A stretch of 34,094 nucleotides of DNA from Christensenella sp. UBA4379. Lineage in GTDB: Bacteria; Bacillota; Clostridia; Christensenellales; Aristaeellaceae. The stretch is from assembly GCA_002391225.1 (NCBI GenBank), contig DGRV01000026.1, positions 24,734-58,827 on the forward strand. Reading direction: 5' to 3'. Position 1 is the stretch's first letter. Each line of letters starts with the position of its first letter. A program made the position numbers and the translations under genes. The notes under the pieces were generated by a model. That model did not search any database, was not told where the DNA came from, and was given only the letters and a program-made list of their open reading frames with translations. Positions 16,298 through 24,470 of the stretch are shown here, one piece after another.

Positions 16298-16342
16298 AAA
16301 TACGAATATTTTTTGTGAAAAACTATGGTAATGTTCGAAAAA
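16298..16342. promoter_or_regulatory. Candidate inverted PurBox pair between metG and purR
   Basis: AAATACGAATATT (16298-16310) and, inverted, AATGTTCGAAAAA (16330-16342) each fit about 11 of 13 positions of the Bacillus PurBox AWWWCCGAACWWT, in the inverted order with 19 bp between boxes. The second box lies just before the purR -10. Autoregulation by PurR is known in Bacillus. Prediction only. Confidence 0.5.
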
Positions 16343-16348
16343 ATGGGT

Positions 16349-16354
16349 TATAAT
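16349..16354 (+). promoter_or_regulatory. -10 box of the purR promoter
   Basis: A perfect TATAAT lies 66 bp before the purR start codon. No good -35 is present at 17 bp. The PurBox-like sequence occupies the place where RNA polymerase would bind. Confidence 0.6.
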
Positions 16355-16419
16355 GCAAGAACTGTTCCCGCCCGCGGCGGGGGCGGAAACCACCTAAAAC
16401 ATTTACCTGGAGGGGCATT

Positions 16420-17232
16420 ATGGCGGACAAGGTCAAACGGGCGGAGCGCCTTTCTGTGATGGGGAAGATTCTGACGTCTTCGCCCAACAAGATTTTTACG
16501 CTCTCCTATTTCTGCGAAATGTTCGGCGCTGCCAAATCCACCGTCAGCGAGGACACGGCCATCCTGGCCCGCACCTGGCGCACCTTCCGTCTGGGCACGG
16601 TGGAGACCGTCACCGGGGCCGCCGGCGGCGTGCGCTACCGCCCGGCGGGCAACGTCCAGTCCGCCCGTCCCTTTATCCAGCAGCTGTGCGAGCGCCTGGC
16701 CGAGCCGGACCGGATGCTGCCGGGCGGGTATCTCTACCTGTCCGACATATTGGCGGAGCCTGAAACCGTCCGCCGCATCGGGGAACTCATGGCCGCCCAG
16801 TATTACGACGCCGGGGCTGACTTCGTCCTGACGATGGAGACCAAGGGTATCCCCGTGGCCCTGGAGGCCGCCAACGCCCTGCACCTGCCCCTGGTCATCG
16901 CCAGGCGGTCCATCAAGGTGTACGAGGGCGGCGCGGTCAACATCAGCTACGTGTCCGGAAACGGCTCCATCGAAATGATGTCCCTGTCCCGCCGGGCGGT
17001 CCGCGAGGGACAGAACTGCATCATCGTGGACGATTTTACCCGCGGCGGCGGCACAGCCCGGGGCATGTATTCCCTGATGGCGGAGTTCGGCATCAACGTC
17101 AAGGGGGCCTGCTTCGTGCTGGCCATGCGCGGCGCTCAGCCCGATGGGGAGGACGAAAAGGCCGTCATGATCCTGGACCCGATCGTCCCCGGAGCGCCGG
17201 TGGTGGTGAGACCAGGAAACTGGATCAAATAA
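16420..17232 (+). CDS. purR: PurR-type purine operon repressor
   Basis: This 270-residue protein is the Gram-positive purine repressor. The N-terminal winged helix (1-73) contains KRAERLSVMGKILTSSPNK and the recognition helix region AAKSTVSEDTAIL. The rest is a phosphoribosyltransferase-like domain whose PRPP loop reads IIVDDFTRGGGT (201-212), as in type I PRTases. In Bacillus the protein binds PurBox DNA and is released by PRPP. The length matches B. subtilis PurR (about 285). The ATG at 16420 has GGAGG six bases upstream. The leader (16364-16390) can form a GC-rich hairpin. It diverges from metG. A multi-hairpin element starts two bases after its stop. Confidence 0.94.
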   Translation: MADKVKRAERLSVMGKILTSSPNKIFTLSYFCEMFGAAKSTVSEDTAILARTWRTFRLGTVETVTGAAGGVRYRPAGNVQSARPFIQQLCERLAEPDRMLPGGYLYLSDILAEPETVRRIGELMAAQYYDAGADFVLTMETKGIPVALEAANALHLPLVIARRSIKVYEGGAVNISYVSGNGSIEMMSLSRRAVREGQNCIIVDDFTRGGGTARGMYSLMAEFGINVKGACFVLAMRGAQPDGEDEKAVMILDPIVPGAPVVVRPGNWIK

Positions 17233-17234
17233 TT

Positions 17235-17479
17235 GGGAAGGGGACTCTGTCCCCTTCCCACGCTTTCCCCTGAGCGGATTTTCCTGTCGCTTCGCTCCCG
17301 GGCGGAAAATCCGTAAGGAACGTTTTCCTTTCGGAAAACCCCGCACATACCGGCAAAGCCGGTATGTACGATCTCCCGTGAGGGTGTTCCCCCTCACGCT
17401 CCCCTCACCACAGCCAGACCGGATCAAATCCCTGCCGCCCTGCGGGTTGGCTGCGCCAATCCGGCGAGTAAATCGCCGG
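17235..17479 (+). repeat. Multi-hairpin intergenic element, copy 2
   Basis: Consecutive inverted repeats follow the purR stop: GGGAAGGGGAC/GTCCCCTTCCC (17235-17259, 3-nt loop); CGGATTTTCC/GGAAAATCCG (17275-17313); GTTTTCC/GGAAAAC (17322-17339); ACATACCGGC/GCCGGTATGT (17345-17367); CGTGAGGG/CCCTCACG (17377-17398); and CCGGCGA/TCGCCGG (17461-17479). Order and core sequence match copy 1 read on the other strand. The first hairpin may end purR transcripts although it lacks a T tail. From 17480 to 17593 I see nothing beyond AT-rich DNA before the pth promoter. Confidence 0.78.
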
Positions 17480-17593
17480 ACGGCTGCGGGATTCGCTCCG
17501 CTCCGGCTCCATCGGGTTTCTTTCACAACTGTTCTTTAGCCCAACAAAATGTTTTTTCTATAACGGAAAAACCTGTGCGAAACTCCCGCCGGC

Positions 17594-17622
17594 TTGATAA
17601 AGCCGACGGGGTGTTGTATACT
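17594..17622 (+). promoter_or_regulatory. Promoter of the pth-mfd-ecf operon
   Basis: TTGATA (17594-17599) and TATACT (17617-17622) are 17 bp apart. The -35 sits inside the inverted repeat CGGCTT-GAT-AAGCCG, which may be an operator. Confidence 0.7.
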
Positions 17623-17671
17623 TGATTCTGCGCTTTTCGGGGAACCGGGGGGCGCGGAATACGGAGGAAAC

Positions 17672-18247
17672 ATGCTGGCAATCGTAGGCCTGGGGAATCC
17701 GGGCGAAAAATATGAACATACCCGGCACAACGCCGGGTTTGATGTCGTGTCCATTTTAAGCGCGAAGTGGGACATTCCCTTAAAGAAGCTCAAGTGCAAG
17801 GCCCTGCTGGGGGAAGGCGTCGTGGGCGGCCAGAAGGTCGTGCTCATCAAGCCCCAGACCTATATGAACGAAAGCGGCCTGAGCGTCGCCGAAGCCCTGA
17901 ACTGGTACAAGCTCGGTCCCAGGGAAATGCTGATCGTGGTGGACGACATCGACCTGCCCTTCGGCCAGGTCCGCGTCCGGGCTGCAGGCGGGCCGGGCAC
18001 CCACAACGGGATGCGCAGCATCCTGCAGTGCACGGGCAGCGGGGACTTTCCCCGGATCCGGGTCGGCATGGGCTCGCCGCCCGCCGGGTGGGACCTGGCG
18101 GACTATGTGCTGGGCCATTTTAACACCGCTCAGGAGCGGGAGACCGCCTTCAGCGCCTATCAGACCGCCGCCGAGGCGGCCGGCTGCTGGGTCCGGGAAG
18201 GGATCGACCGGGCCATGAACCAATTTAACCGGAAACATGCTGAGTGA
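17672..18247 (+). CDS. pth: Peptidyl-tRNA hydrolase
   Basis: This 191-residue enzyme cleaves peptidyl-tRNA released from stalled ribosomes. The family motifs are all present: VGLGNPGEKYEHTRHNAG with N9 and catalytic H19, KPQTYMNESG, VVDDIDLPFG with D92, and GPGTHNGMRSI with N112. The ATG at 17672 is chosen for its CGGAGG ribosome site and because homologues start here; an upstream frame from 17594 begins inside the promoter. mfd overlaps its last 11 bases, the gene order seen in many Firmicutes. Confidence 0.97.
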   Translation: MLAIVGLGNPGEKYEHTRHNAGFDVVSILSAKWDIPLKKLKCKALLGEGVVGGQKVVLIKPQTYMNESGLSVAEALNWYKLGPREMLIVVDDIDLPFGQVRVRAAGGPGTHNGMRSILQCTGSGDFPRIRVGMGSPPAGWDLADYVLGHFNTAQERETAFSAYQTAAEAAGCWVREGIDRAMNQFNRKHAE

Positions 18248-21200
18248 ACTGAACGAACAAGTAAAAAACAGCCCCGCCCTGTCCGCTCTGGCGGACGCGG
18301 TCCGGGCGAATCAAACCGTCGCGCTGTACGACCTGTGTGAAGGCCAGCGCGCTTTTGCCGCGTCCTTTTTGCACCACGTTACCGGCCGGTGCGTTTTGCT
18401 GGTCACGCGGAACGAAAGCACCGCCCTCCGTCTGGCTGACGACTGCAGCCGCCTGAGCGGCAAGCCCTGCCGCACCCTGCCGGCCGAGGACATCACCTTT
18501 ACCCCCGGCTCCAGCAGCCGGGAAACCCTGAACATGCGCCTGGAAACCCTGCTTCGGGCTTCCCGGGGAGAGCTGGCGGCCGTCGTCTGCACGGTGGACG
18601 CCCTGATGACCCGCTTCCCCATCCGGTCGGAATTGGAAAAGCGGGTCCTCCGCGTGATGACCGAGCAGGAGGCGGAGCCTGCCGAGCTCATCCGCCGACT
18701 GGTCAGCGCGGGTTATGAGCGGGTGCCCATGGTGGAGGGCAAGGGCCAGTGCGCCCTGCGCGGCGAAATCCTCGACGTGTTTCCCCCGGACCGGGAGATG
18801 GCCTGCCGCATCGAGTTTTTCGACACCCAGGTCGATTCCATCCGGGAATTTGACTGCGTCTCCCAGCGCAGCGCGGACCGCTTAACCCAGGTCCTGATCT
18901 CCCCCGCGGTCAGCGATTTTATCCCCGCCGGCACGGAACGGGAAACGGCGGAGGCCATCCGCCGCATGGTCAGCGACCAGGTGCGCAGGCTCCCCCAGGA
19001 CCTGATGCTGGGCGGCATGGCGATTGATCCGACCGGTCAGGAAGGTGGCACCCGGATTTCCTCCCGCGTCGGCCTGGGCCTGCTGCTGGACAGCGCGGAC
19101 ACTCTGGAAGAAACCGGCTTTCTGCCGGGAGCGGAAAACTGGAGCGGGGTCGCCTTTCCGGCGGCCGGCGGCATCCGGTCCTGGCTCAACGACCCGATCG
19201 TGATTCTGGATGCCCCGGACCAGCTTTCCGCCCGGGCGGACGACCGGCTGCTGGGCTTTCAGGAGGATTTAAAAAACGCCCTGGAGCGCCAGGAGGCCGT
19301 GCCGGAGCAGATCCGGCTGATGCTGTCCTTCCAGGACCTTCTGCCCGAATGGAGCGGCCTTCCGCTGATCCTGGCGGAGGACTTCCTGCGGGATTCGGAT
19401 CTTTTCCATCCCGATGCGTCGATTCAGTGGACGGGCCACGCCCCGGCTTCCTACCTGACCCGCTTCAAGGGCCTGGCGGACGACATCCGTACCTATCAGG
19501 ACCAGCAGGACCGGGTGATCCTGCTGGCGGGCGGCGTCGCCCGGGCGGAGCGGCTCCAGGCCGCCCTGGACGAACAGGGCGTTCACGCCGCCATCCGGGA
19601 AGAAAAAGATCTGCTTTCAGAGCCCGGGCCCGTGATCCTGCCCGTTTCTATGAACCGCGGCATGATCCTGCCCGGAGAAAAGCTCTGCATCATCGCCGAC
19701 AGCGACATCTTCGGCGCCGGCTACCGAAAGCCCCGGCGGAACGTGCGGGCCGGCGAAAAGCTGGAAGCCTTTACCGACCTCCACGAAGGGGACTACGTGG
19801 TCCACGAGCACCACGGCATCGGCATTTTCCGCGGCATCACCCGGGTGCAGACCGAGGGCACGGCCCGGGATTACTTGCTGATCACCTACCTGGGCGGGGA
19901 CAAGCTCTACGTGCCCATCGACCAGTTCGAGCGGGTGCAGAAATACATCGGCTCCACCGAGGACCTGCCGCCCCTCAGTTCCCTGGGCGGCGGCGAATGG
20001 ACCCGGCAGAAAAAGAAGGTCAAGGCAGGCCTCAAAAAGCTGGCCTTCGACCTGGTGCGCCTGTACGCCGACCGCAAAGCCACCCCCGGCCACGCCTTTG
20101 GCCCCGACACCCCCTGGCAGCGGCAGATGGAGGACGCCTTCCCCTACGAGCTGACGCCGGACCAGCAGCGCGCCGTCCGCGACATCACCGAGGACATGGA
20201 AAAGCCCGTCAACATGGACCGGCTGCTGTGCGGGGACGTGGGCTACGGCAAAACAGAGGTGGCCGTCCGAGCCGCCTTCAAGGCCGTCATGGACGGCAAG
20301 CAGGTGGCCTTCCTGGCCCCGACCACCATCCTGGTGCAGCAGCACTACCTGAATCTGCTGGAAAGGCTCAAGGACTTCCCGGTCTCCATCGACATGATCT
20401 CCCGTTTCCGCACACCGAAAGAACAGAAGGAAACCATTCAGCGCGTGGCGGAGGGCAAGGTGGACATCCTGGTGGGCACCCACCGGATGCTGTCCAAGCA
20501 GGTGCAGTTCAAGGACCTGGGCCTGCTGATCGTGGACGAGGAGCAGCGCTTCGGCGTGGGCCACAAGGAAGCCATCAAAAACATCAAAAAGACGGTGGAC
20601 GTGCTCACCATGTCGGCTACCCCCATCCCCCGGACCCTGCACATGAGCATGGTGGGCGTGCGGGACATCAGCCTGCTTGAAACGCCCCCGGAGGAGCGCT
20701 ACCCGATCCGCACCTACGTCATCGAGTACAACGACGCCGTCATCCGCGACGCCATCCGCCGGGAGCTGAGCCGCAAGGGCCAGGTCTACTTCCTGTACAA
20801 CCGGGTGCAGAGCATCGAGGAGTTCCGCCAGCGCCTCCAGCGCATGCTGCCGGAGGCCCGGATCGCCATCGCCCACGGCCAGATGAAGGAAAACGCCCTG
20901 GAGGACGTCATGCTGGACTTTTTCTCCGGCCGCTACGACGTGCTCCTGTCCACCACGATCATCGAAAACGGCCTGGACGTACAGAACGCCAACACCATGA
21001 TCGTCTACGACGCGGACCGCTTCGGCCTGTCCCAGCTGTACCAGCTGCGCGGGCGGGTCGGCCGCTCCAACCGGGCGGCCTACGCCTATTTCACCGTCCG
21101 GCCGGACCGGATGATTTCAGAGGACGCCCAGAAGCGTCTGAGCGCCATCCGCGAGTTTACCCAGTTCGGCTCCGGCTTCCGCATCGCCATGCGCGACCTG

Positions 21201-21833
21201 GAGATCCGCGGGGCGGGCAACATCTTCGGCCCCGAGCAGTCCGGCAACGTCTCCAACGTGGGCTATGAAATGTACGTCCGCCTGATCGAGGAGGCCGTTC
21301 AGGAGGCCCAGAGCGAGATGGAGGGCCGCCCCGCCGAAACGCCCCGGGCGGATACCCGCGTAGACCTCAAGGTGAACGCCTACCTGCCGGACAGCTATGT
21401 ATCCGGCGAAGTGCAGCGGATGGAGATTTACAAGCGGATCTCCCTGATCCGCAGCCGCGTCGACCGCGAGGACGTCATCGAGGAACTGATCGACCGCTTC
21501 GGCGAACCGCCGGAGGAGGTCATGATGCTGATCGACATCGCCCATCTGCGCTCCCTGTGCTCCACCCTGGGTGCGCTCCGGGTATCCTGGCAGGCTCAGA
21601 GCCTGGTGATCCGCCTGGATCCCGCCCTGATGCCGCCGGTCGACCGGCTGTACACCGCCATGCAGCAGACGGACGAGCGCCTGCTGCTGTCCGCCTCCAA
21701 GGACCCCGCCCTCCTGTTCAGGGACAAGCGGTACGATGTCAGGGGGCTGCTTGAAAAAAGCGTGCCGGTCATCGAACGGCTCACGGAGCAGCTGAGCCAG
21801 ATGAACGGAACCAGCAAGGAGGAAACATCTTGA
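18237..21833 (+). CDS. mfd: Transcription-repair coupling factor
   Basis: This 1198-residue ATPase removes RNA polymerase stalled at DNA damage and recruits UvrA. The N-terminal UvrB-like part includes TRNESTALRLADDC and LPAEDITFTPGSSSRE. The RNA-polymerase-interacting region reads YVVHEHHGIGIFRGITRV. The RecG-like motor has Walker A GDVGYGKT (666-673), motif DEEQ (767-770), TMSATPIPRTLHMSM and QLRGRVGRS. The C-terminal TRCF domain follows. The length is close to B. subtilis Mfd. Its start overlaps pth by 11 bp and has only a weak ribosome site, so it is probably coupled to pth. Its stop overlaps the TTG start of ecfA1. Confidence 0.98.
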   Translation: MLSELNEQVKNSPALSALADAVRANQTVALYDLCEGQRAFAASFLHHVTGRCVLLVTRNESTALRLADDCSRLSGKPCRTLPAEDITFTPGSSSRETLNMRLETLLRASRGELAAVVCTVDALMTRFPIRSELEKRVLRVMTEQEAEPAELIRRLVSAGYERVPMVEGKGQCALRGEILDVFPPDREMACRIEFFDTQVDSIREFDCVSQRSADRLTQVLISPAVSDFIPAGTERETAEAIRRMVSDQVRRLPQDLMLGGMAIDPTGQEGGTRISSRVGLGLLLDSADTLEETGFLPGAENWSGVAFPAAGGIRSWLNDPIVILDAPDQLSARADDRLLGFQEDLKNALERQEAVPEQIRLMLSFQDLLPEWSGLPLILAEDFLRDSDLFHPDASIQWTGHAPASYLTRFKGLADDIRTYQDQQDRVILLAGGVARAERLQAALDEQGVHAAIREEKDLLSEPGPVILPVSMNRGMILPGEKLCIIADSDIFGAGYRKPRRNVRAGEKLEAFTDLHEGDYVVHEHHGIGIFRGITRVQTEGTARDYLLITYLGGDKLYVPIDQFERVQKYIGSTEDLPPLSSLGGGEWTRQKKKVKAGLKKLAFDLVRLYADRKATPGHAFGPDTPWQRQMEDAFPYELTPDQQRAVRDITEDMEKPVNMDRLLCGDVGYGKTEVAVRAAFKAVMDGKQVAFLAPTTILVQQHYLNLLERLKDFPVSIDMISRFRTPKEQKETIQRVAEGKVDILVGTHRMLSKQVQFKDLGLLIVDEEQRFGVGHKEAIKNIKKTVDVLTMSATPIPRTLHMSMVGVRDISLLETPPEERYPIRTYVIEYNDAVIRDAIRRELSRKGQVYFLYNRVQSIEEFRQRLQRMLPEARIAIAHGQMKENALEDVMLDFFSGRYDVLLSTTIIENGLDVQNANTMIVYDADRFGLSQLYQLRGRVGRSNRAAYAYFTVRPDRMISEDAQKRLSAIREFTQFGSGFRIAMRDLEIRGAGNIFGPEQSGNVSNVGYEMYVRLIEEAVQEAQSEMEGRPAETPRADTRVDLKVNAYLPDSYVSGEVQRMEIYKRISLIRSRVDREDVIEELIDRFGEPPEEVMMLIDIAHLRSLCSTLGALRVSWQAQSLVIRLDPALMPPVDRLYTAMQQTDERLLLSASKDPALLFRDKRYDVRGLLEKSVPVIERLTEQLSQMNGTSKEETS

Positions 21834-22666
21834 GCGGAATCATCGAAGTACAAAACGTCCGCTACGCCTACGAGGAAGGCGGCGCCCTGGCGGTGAACGA
21901 CGTCAGCTTCACCGTGGAGGAAGGGGAATTTACCGCCATCCTGGGCCGGAACGGCTCGGGAAAATCCACCCTGGCCAAGCTCCTGAACGGCCTGTATCAG
22001 CCGGACTCGGGCACTGTGCTGGTCCGGGGCATGAGCACCGCGGACGAAACGCATATCTGGGACATCCGGCAGACGGCCGGCATGGTCTTCCAGAACCCGG
22101 ACAACCAGCTAGTGGCCACCATGGTCCGGGAGGACGTGGCCTTCGGTCTGGAAAACACCGGCGTCGCCACAGAGGAAATGCCCGGGCGGATCGAATCGGC
22201 CCTCCGGGCGGTCGGCATGGAGGCCTTCATGGACCGGGCACCCCACCTTCTGTCCGGCGGGCAGAAGCAGCGGGTCGCCATCGCCGGGATTCTGGCCATG
22301 CGGCCCCGCATCATCATCTTTGACGAGGCCACCGCCATGCTGGACCCGGCCGGCCGCCGGGAGGTGTTCGACACCGTCGAAAGGCTGAACCGGGAGGGCA
22401 TCACCATCCTCTGGATCACCCATTTCATGGAAGAGGCGGCCAGGTGCCGCAGGATCCACGTGATGGACGGGGGGCGGATCGTCCTGTCCGGCACCCCGTC
22501 GGAGATTTTTGCCGACGCGGAGGCCCTCCGGGACCTTCGGCTGGACGTGCCCGCCATGAAACAGCTGGCGGACCGCCTGCAGGCCCAGGGCATTCCGGTG
22601 TCCGGGGACGTCCTGCAGGTGGAAGACATGGTGCGGGAGGTGAAACGGCTTGCAGCTGCAATTTGA
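21830..22666 (+). CDS. ecfA1: ECF transporter ATPase EcfA1 (TTG start)
   Basis: This 278-residue ABC ATPase is one of the two motors of the energy-coupling-factor module that drives uptake of vitamins by interchangeable S components. It has Walker A GRNGSGKST (39-47), Q-loop VFQNPDNQL, signature LSGGQ (141-145), Walker B IIIFDEAT (161-168) and H198. The start is a TTG at 21830 with AAGGAGG seven bases upstream; no ATG fits the family N-terminus. TTG overlaps the mfd stop as TTGA. In many Firmicutes the module follows ribosomal protein genes; here it follows mfd. Confidence 0.95.
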   Translation: MSGIIEVQNVRYAYEEGGALAVNDVSFTVEEGEFTAILGRNGSGKSTLAKLLNGLYQPDSGTVLVRGMSTADETHIWDIRQTAGMVFQNPDNQLVATMVREDVAFGLENTGVATEEMPGRIESALRAVGMEAFMDRAPHLLSGGQKQRVAIAGILAMRPRIIIFDEATAMLDPAGRREVFDTVERLNREGITILWITHFMEEAARCRRIHVMDGGRIVLSGTPSEIFADAEALRDLRLDVPAMKQLADRLQAQGIPVSGDVLQVEDMVREVKRLAAAI

Positions 22667-23507
22667 ACAGGTGACCCATACCTACCAGGCGGGCAGTCCC
22701 TTCCAGTCAACCGCCATCCGGGACGTCAGCCTGACCCTGGGCAGCGGGGAACTGACCGCCCTGATCGGCCACACGGGCAGCGGCAAGTCCACCCTGGCCC
22801 AGCACATGAACGCCCTGCTCGCCCCGACCTCCGGCCGGGTCCTGCTGGACGGGAAGGACATCAACCAAAAGGGCGTGTCCAAAAAAGAAACCCGGCAGCG
22901 GATCGGCCTGGTCTTCCAGTACGCGGAAACCCAGCTCTTTGAAGAGACCGTCGCCAAGGACGTCGCCTTCGGGCCGAAAAACCTGGGCCTGTCCCAGGCG
23001 GAAATCGACGCCCGGGTCAAGGAAGCCCTGCACCGGGTGGGCCTGCCCGAAGAGATCGCGGAAAAATCCCCCTTTGAGCTGTCCGGCGGGCAGATGCGCC
23101 GGGCCGCCATCGCCGGCGTCATCGCCATGCGGCCGGAGATGCTGGTGCTGGACGAGCCCGCCGCCGGCCTGGACCCCATGGGCCGGGAGGACATGCTCGC
23201 CCTGGTTCGGAGCTTCCACCAGGCCGGGACCTCCATCGTAATGATTTCCCACAGCATGGACGACGTAGCCCGCCTGGCCCAGCGCATCATCGTGATGGAC
23301 CAGGGCCAGGTCGCCCTGGACGGGCCGGCGGAGGAGGTCTTTCAGGACGCGGACCAGCTGAACCAGATGGACCTGGACGTACCCCAGGTCTGCAAGCTGG
23401 CCCTGCGCCTGCGTGAGGAGGGCTTTGATTTCCCCCTCTGCTACCGCATGGAAGACGCCGAAAAGGCCCTCACCGCCCTGCTGAAGGGAGGGAAGCCCCA
23501 TGCTTAA
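22650..23507 (+). CDS. ecfA2: ECF transporter ATPase EcfA2 (TTG start)
   Basis: This 285-residue ABC ATPase is the second ECF motor. It has Walker A GHTGSGKST (40-48), VFQYAETQLF at the Q-loop, LSGGQ (144-148), Walker B LVLDEP (165-170) and a switch histidine in MISHSMDD. The start is again TTG (22650), with GGGAGG nine bases before it, and lies 17 bp inside ecfA1. The segment QYAETQLF, instead of the QNPDNQ of EcfA1, is typical of the A2 subunit. The overlaps suggest fixed subunit ratios. Confidence 0.95.
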   Translation: MQLQFEQVTHTYQAGSPFQSTAIRDVSLTLGSGELTALIGHTGSGKSTLAQHMNALLAPTSGRVLLDGKDINQKGVSKKETRQRIGLVFQYAETQLFEETVAKDVAFGPKNLGLSQAEIDARVKEALHRVGLPEEIAEKSPFELSGGQMRRAAIAGVIAMRPEMLVLDEPAAGLDPMGREDMLALVRSFHQAGTSIVMISHSMDDVARLAQRIIVMDQGQVALDGPAEEVFQDADQLNQMDLDVPQVCKLALRLREEGFDFPLCYRMEDAEKALTALLKGGKPHA

Positions 23508-24309
23508 AAACATCACCCTGGGCCAGTATTATCCGGCGGAAAGCGTCGTTCACCGCCTGGACCCGCGGGTCAAAATCGTCCTGCTGATCGCCTTTGTGGC
23601 GGCGGTCTTCCTGGTGCCGAACCTGAGCGGCTTTGTCCTGATCGCCCTGTATCTGGCCCTTGCCTGCAAGCTGTCCAAGCTGCCGGTAAAATTGCTGATC
23701 AAGAGCATCAAGCCCCTGCGCTTCATCCTGATTTTCACCTTCATCCTGAACCTCTTTTTTACCGGCGGGACGACGGAGCTTCTGAACCTGGGCTTCGCCG
23801 TGCTGACCAAGGAAGGGCTGCTCAACGCCATCCGCTATTCCCTGCGCCTGGTCTTCCTGGTGCTCGGCTCCAGCCTGCTGACGCTGACCACCCAGCCCGT
23901 CACCCTGACGGACGGCCTGGAAAGACTCCTCTCCCCCCTCAAGGTGATCCATTTCCCGGCCCATGAAATGGCCATGATGATGACCATCGCCCTGCGCTTC
24001 ATCCCCACCCTTTTAGAAGAAGCGGACAAGATCATGAAGGCCCAGTCCGCCCGCGGCTCCGACTTTGAAACAGGCCGCCTGCTGGAGCGGGTCAAAGCCA
24101 TGGTGCCCCTGCTGGTGCCCCTCTTTGTCAGCGCCTTCCGCCGGGCCGGCGACCTGGCCATGGCCATGGAAGCCCGCTGCTACCACGGCGGCGAAGGCCG
24201 TACCCGCCTGCACGTCCTCAAAATGCAAAAAAACGACTGGATCGCCATTGGGGCAACAGCGGTGTTGATTGTGCTGGTGATAGTGGAGGGAAGGATTTTT
24301 AGTGTGTAG
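23500..24309 (+). CDS. ecfT: ECF transporter transmembrane subunit EcfT
   Basis: This 269-residue membrane protein links the two ATPases to the substrate-binding S subunit. Five hydrophobic segments can be seen, at about 25-56, 72-88, 110-132, 155-172 and 247-264. Two coupling motifs sit on the cytoplasmic helices: AQSARGSDFETG (A184-R185-G186) and MEARCYHGG (A225-R226-C227, with Cys where Gly or Ala is common). The start overlaps ecfA2 by 8 bp and has GGGAGGG. No S component gene is in the window, as expected for a group II ECF module. Confidence 0.94.
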   Translation: MLKNITLGQYYPAESVVHRLDPRVKIVLLIAFVAAVFLVPNLSGFVLIALYLALACKLSKLPVKLLIKSIKPLRFILIFTFILNLFFTGGTTELLNLGFAVLTKEGLLNAIRYSLRLVFLVLGSSLLTLTTQPVTLTDGLERLLSPLKVIHFPAHEMAMMMTIALRFIPTLLEEADKIMKAQSARGSDFETGRLLERVKAMVPLLVPLFVSAFRRAGDLAMAMEARCYHGGEGRTRLHVLKMQKNDWIAIGATAVLIVLVIVEGRIFSV

Positions 24310-24321
24310 AGGCAGTATAAG

Positions 24322-24432
24322 GTAGGAGGTAGAAGGTAGGAGGTAGCGCTCGCTTTCGCTCGCTAAGGTATATGGTCTTCCGATGAAAGCATCCGACCAT
24401 TCACCTCCTCCCTCCTACCTCCTACCTCCTAC
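24322..24432. repeat. GGTAGGA-type long inverted repeat between ecfT and truA
   Basis: The left arm (24322-24343) is built of GTAGGAGGTAG and AGGTAGGAGG units; the right arm (24411-24432) is its complement with about one mismatch. Between them lie TAGCG/CGCTA around GCTCGCTTTCGCTCGC, and ATGGTC/GACCAT around GATG-AAAG-CATC. The element starts a few bases after the ecfT stop and splits a gene pair that is normally close. Confidence 0.8.
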
Positions 24433-24470
24433 TTTCCGCCTTCCTTCCACTATCTCAAAACGATTATATT

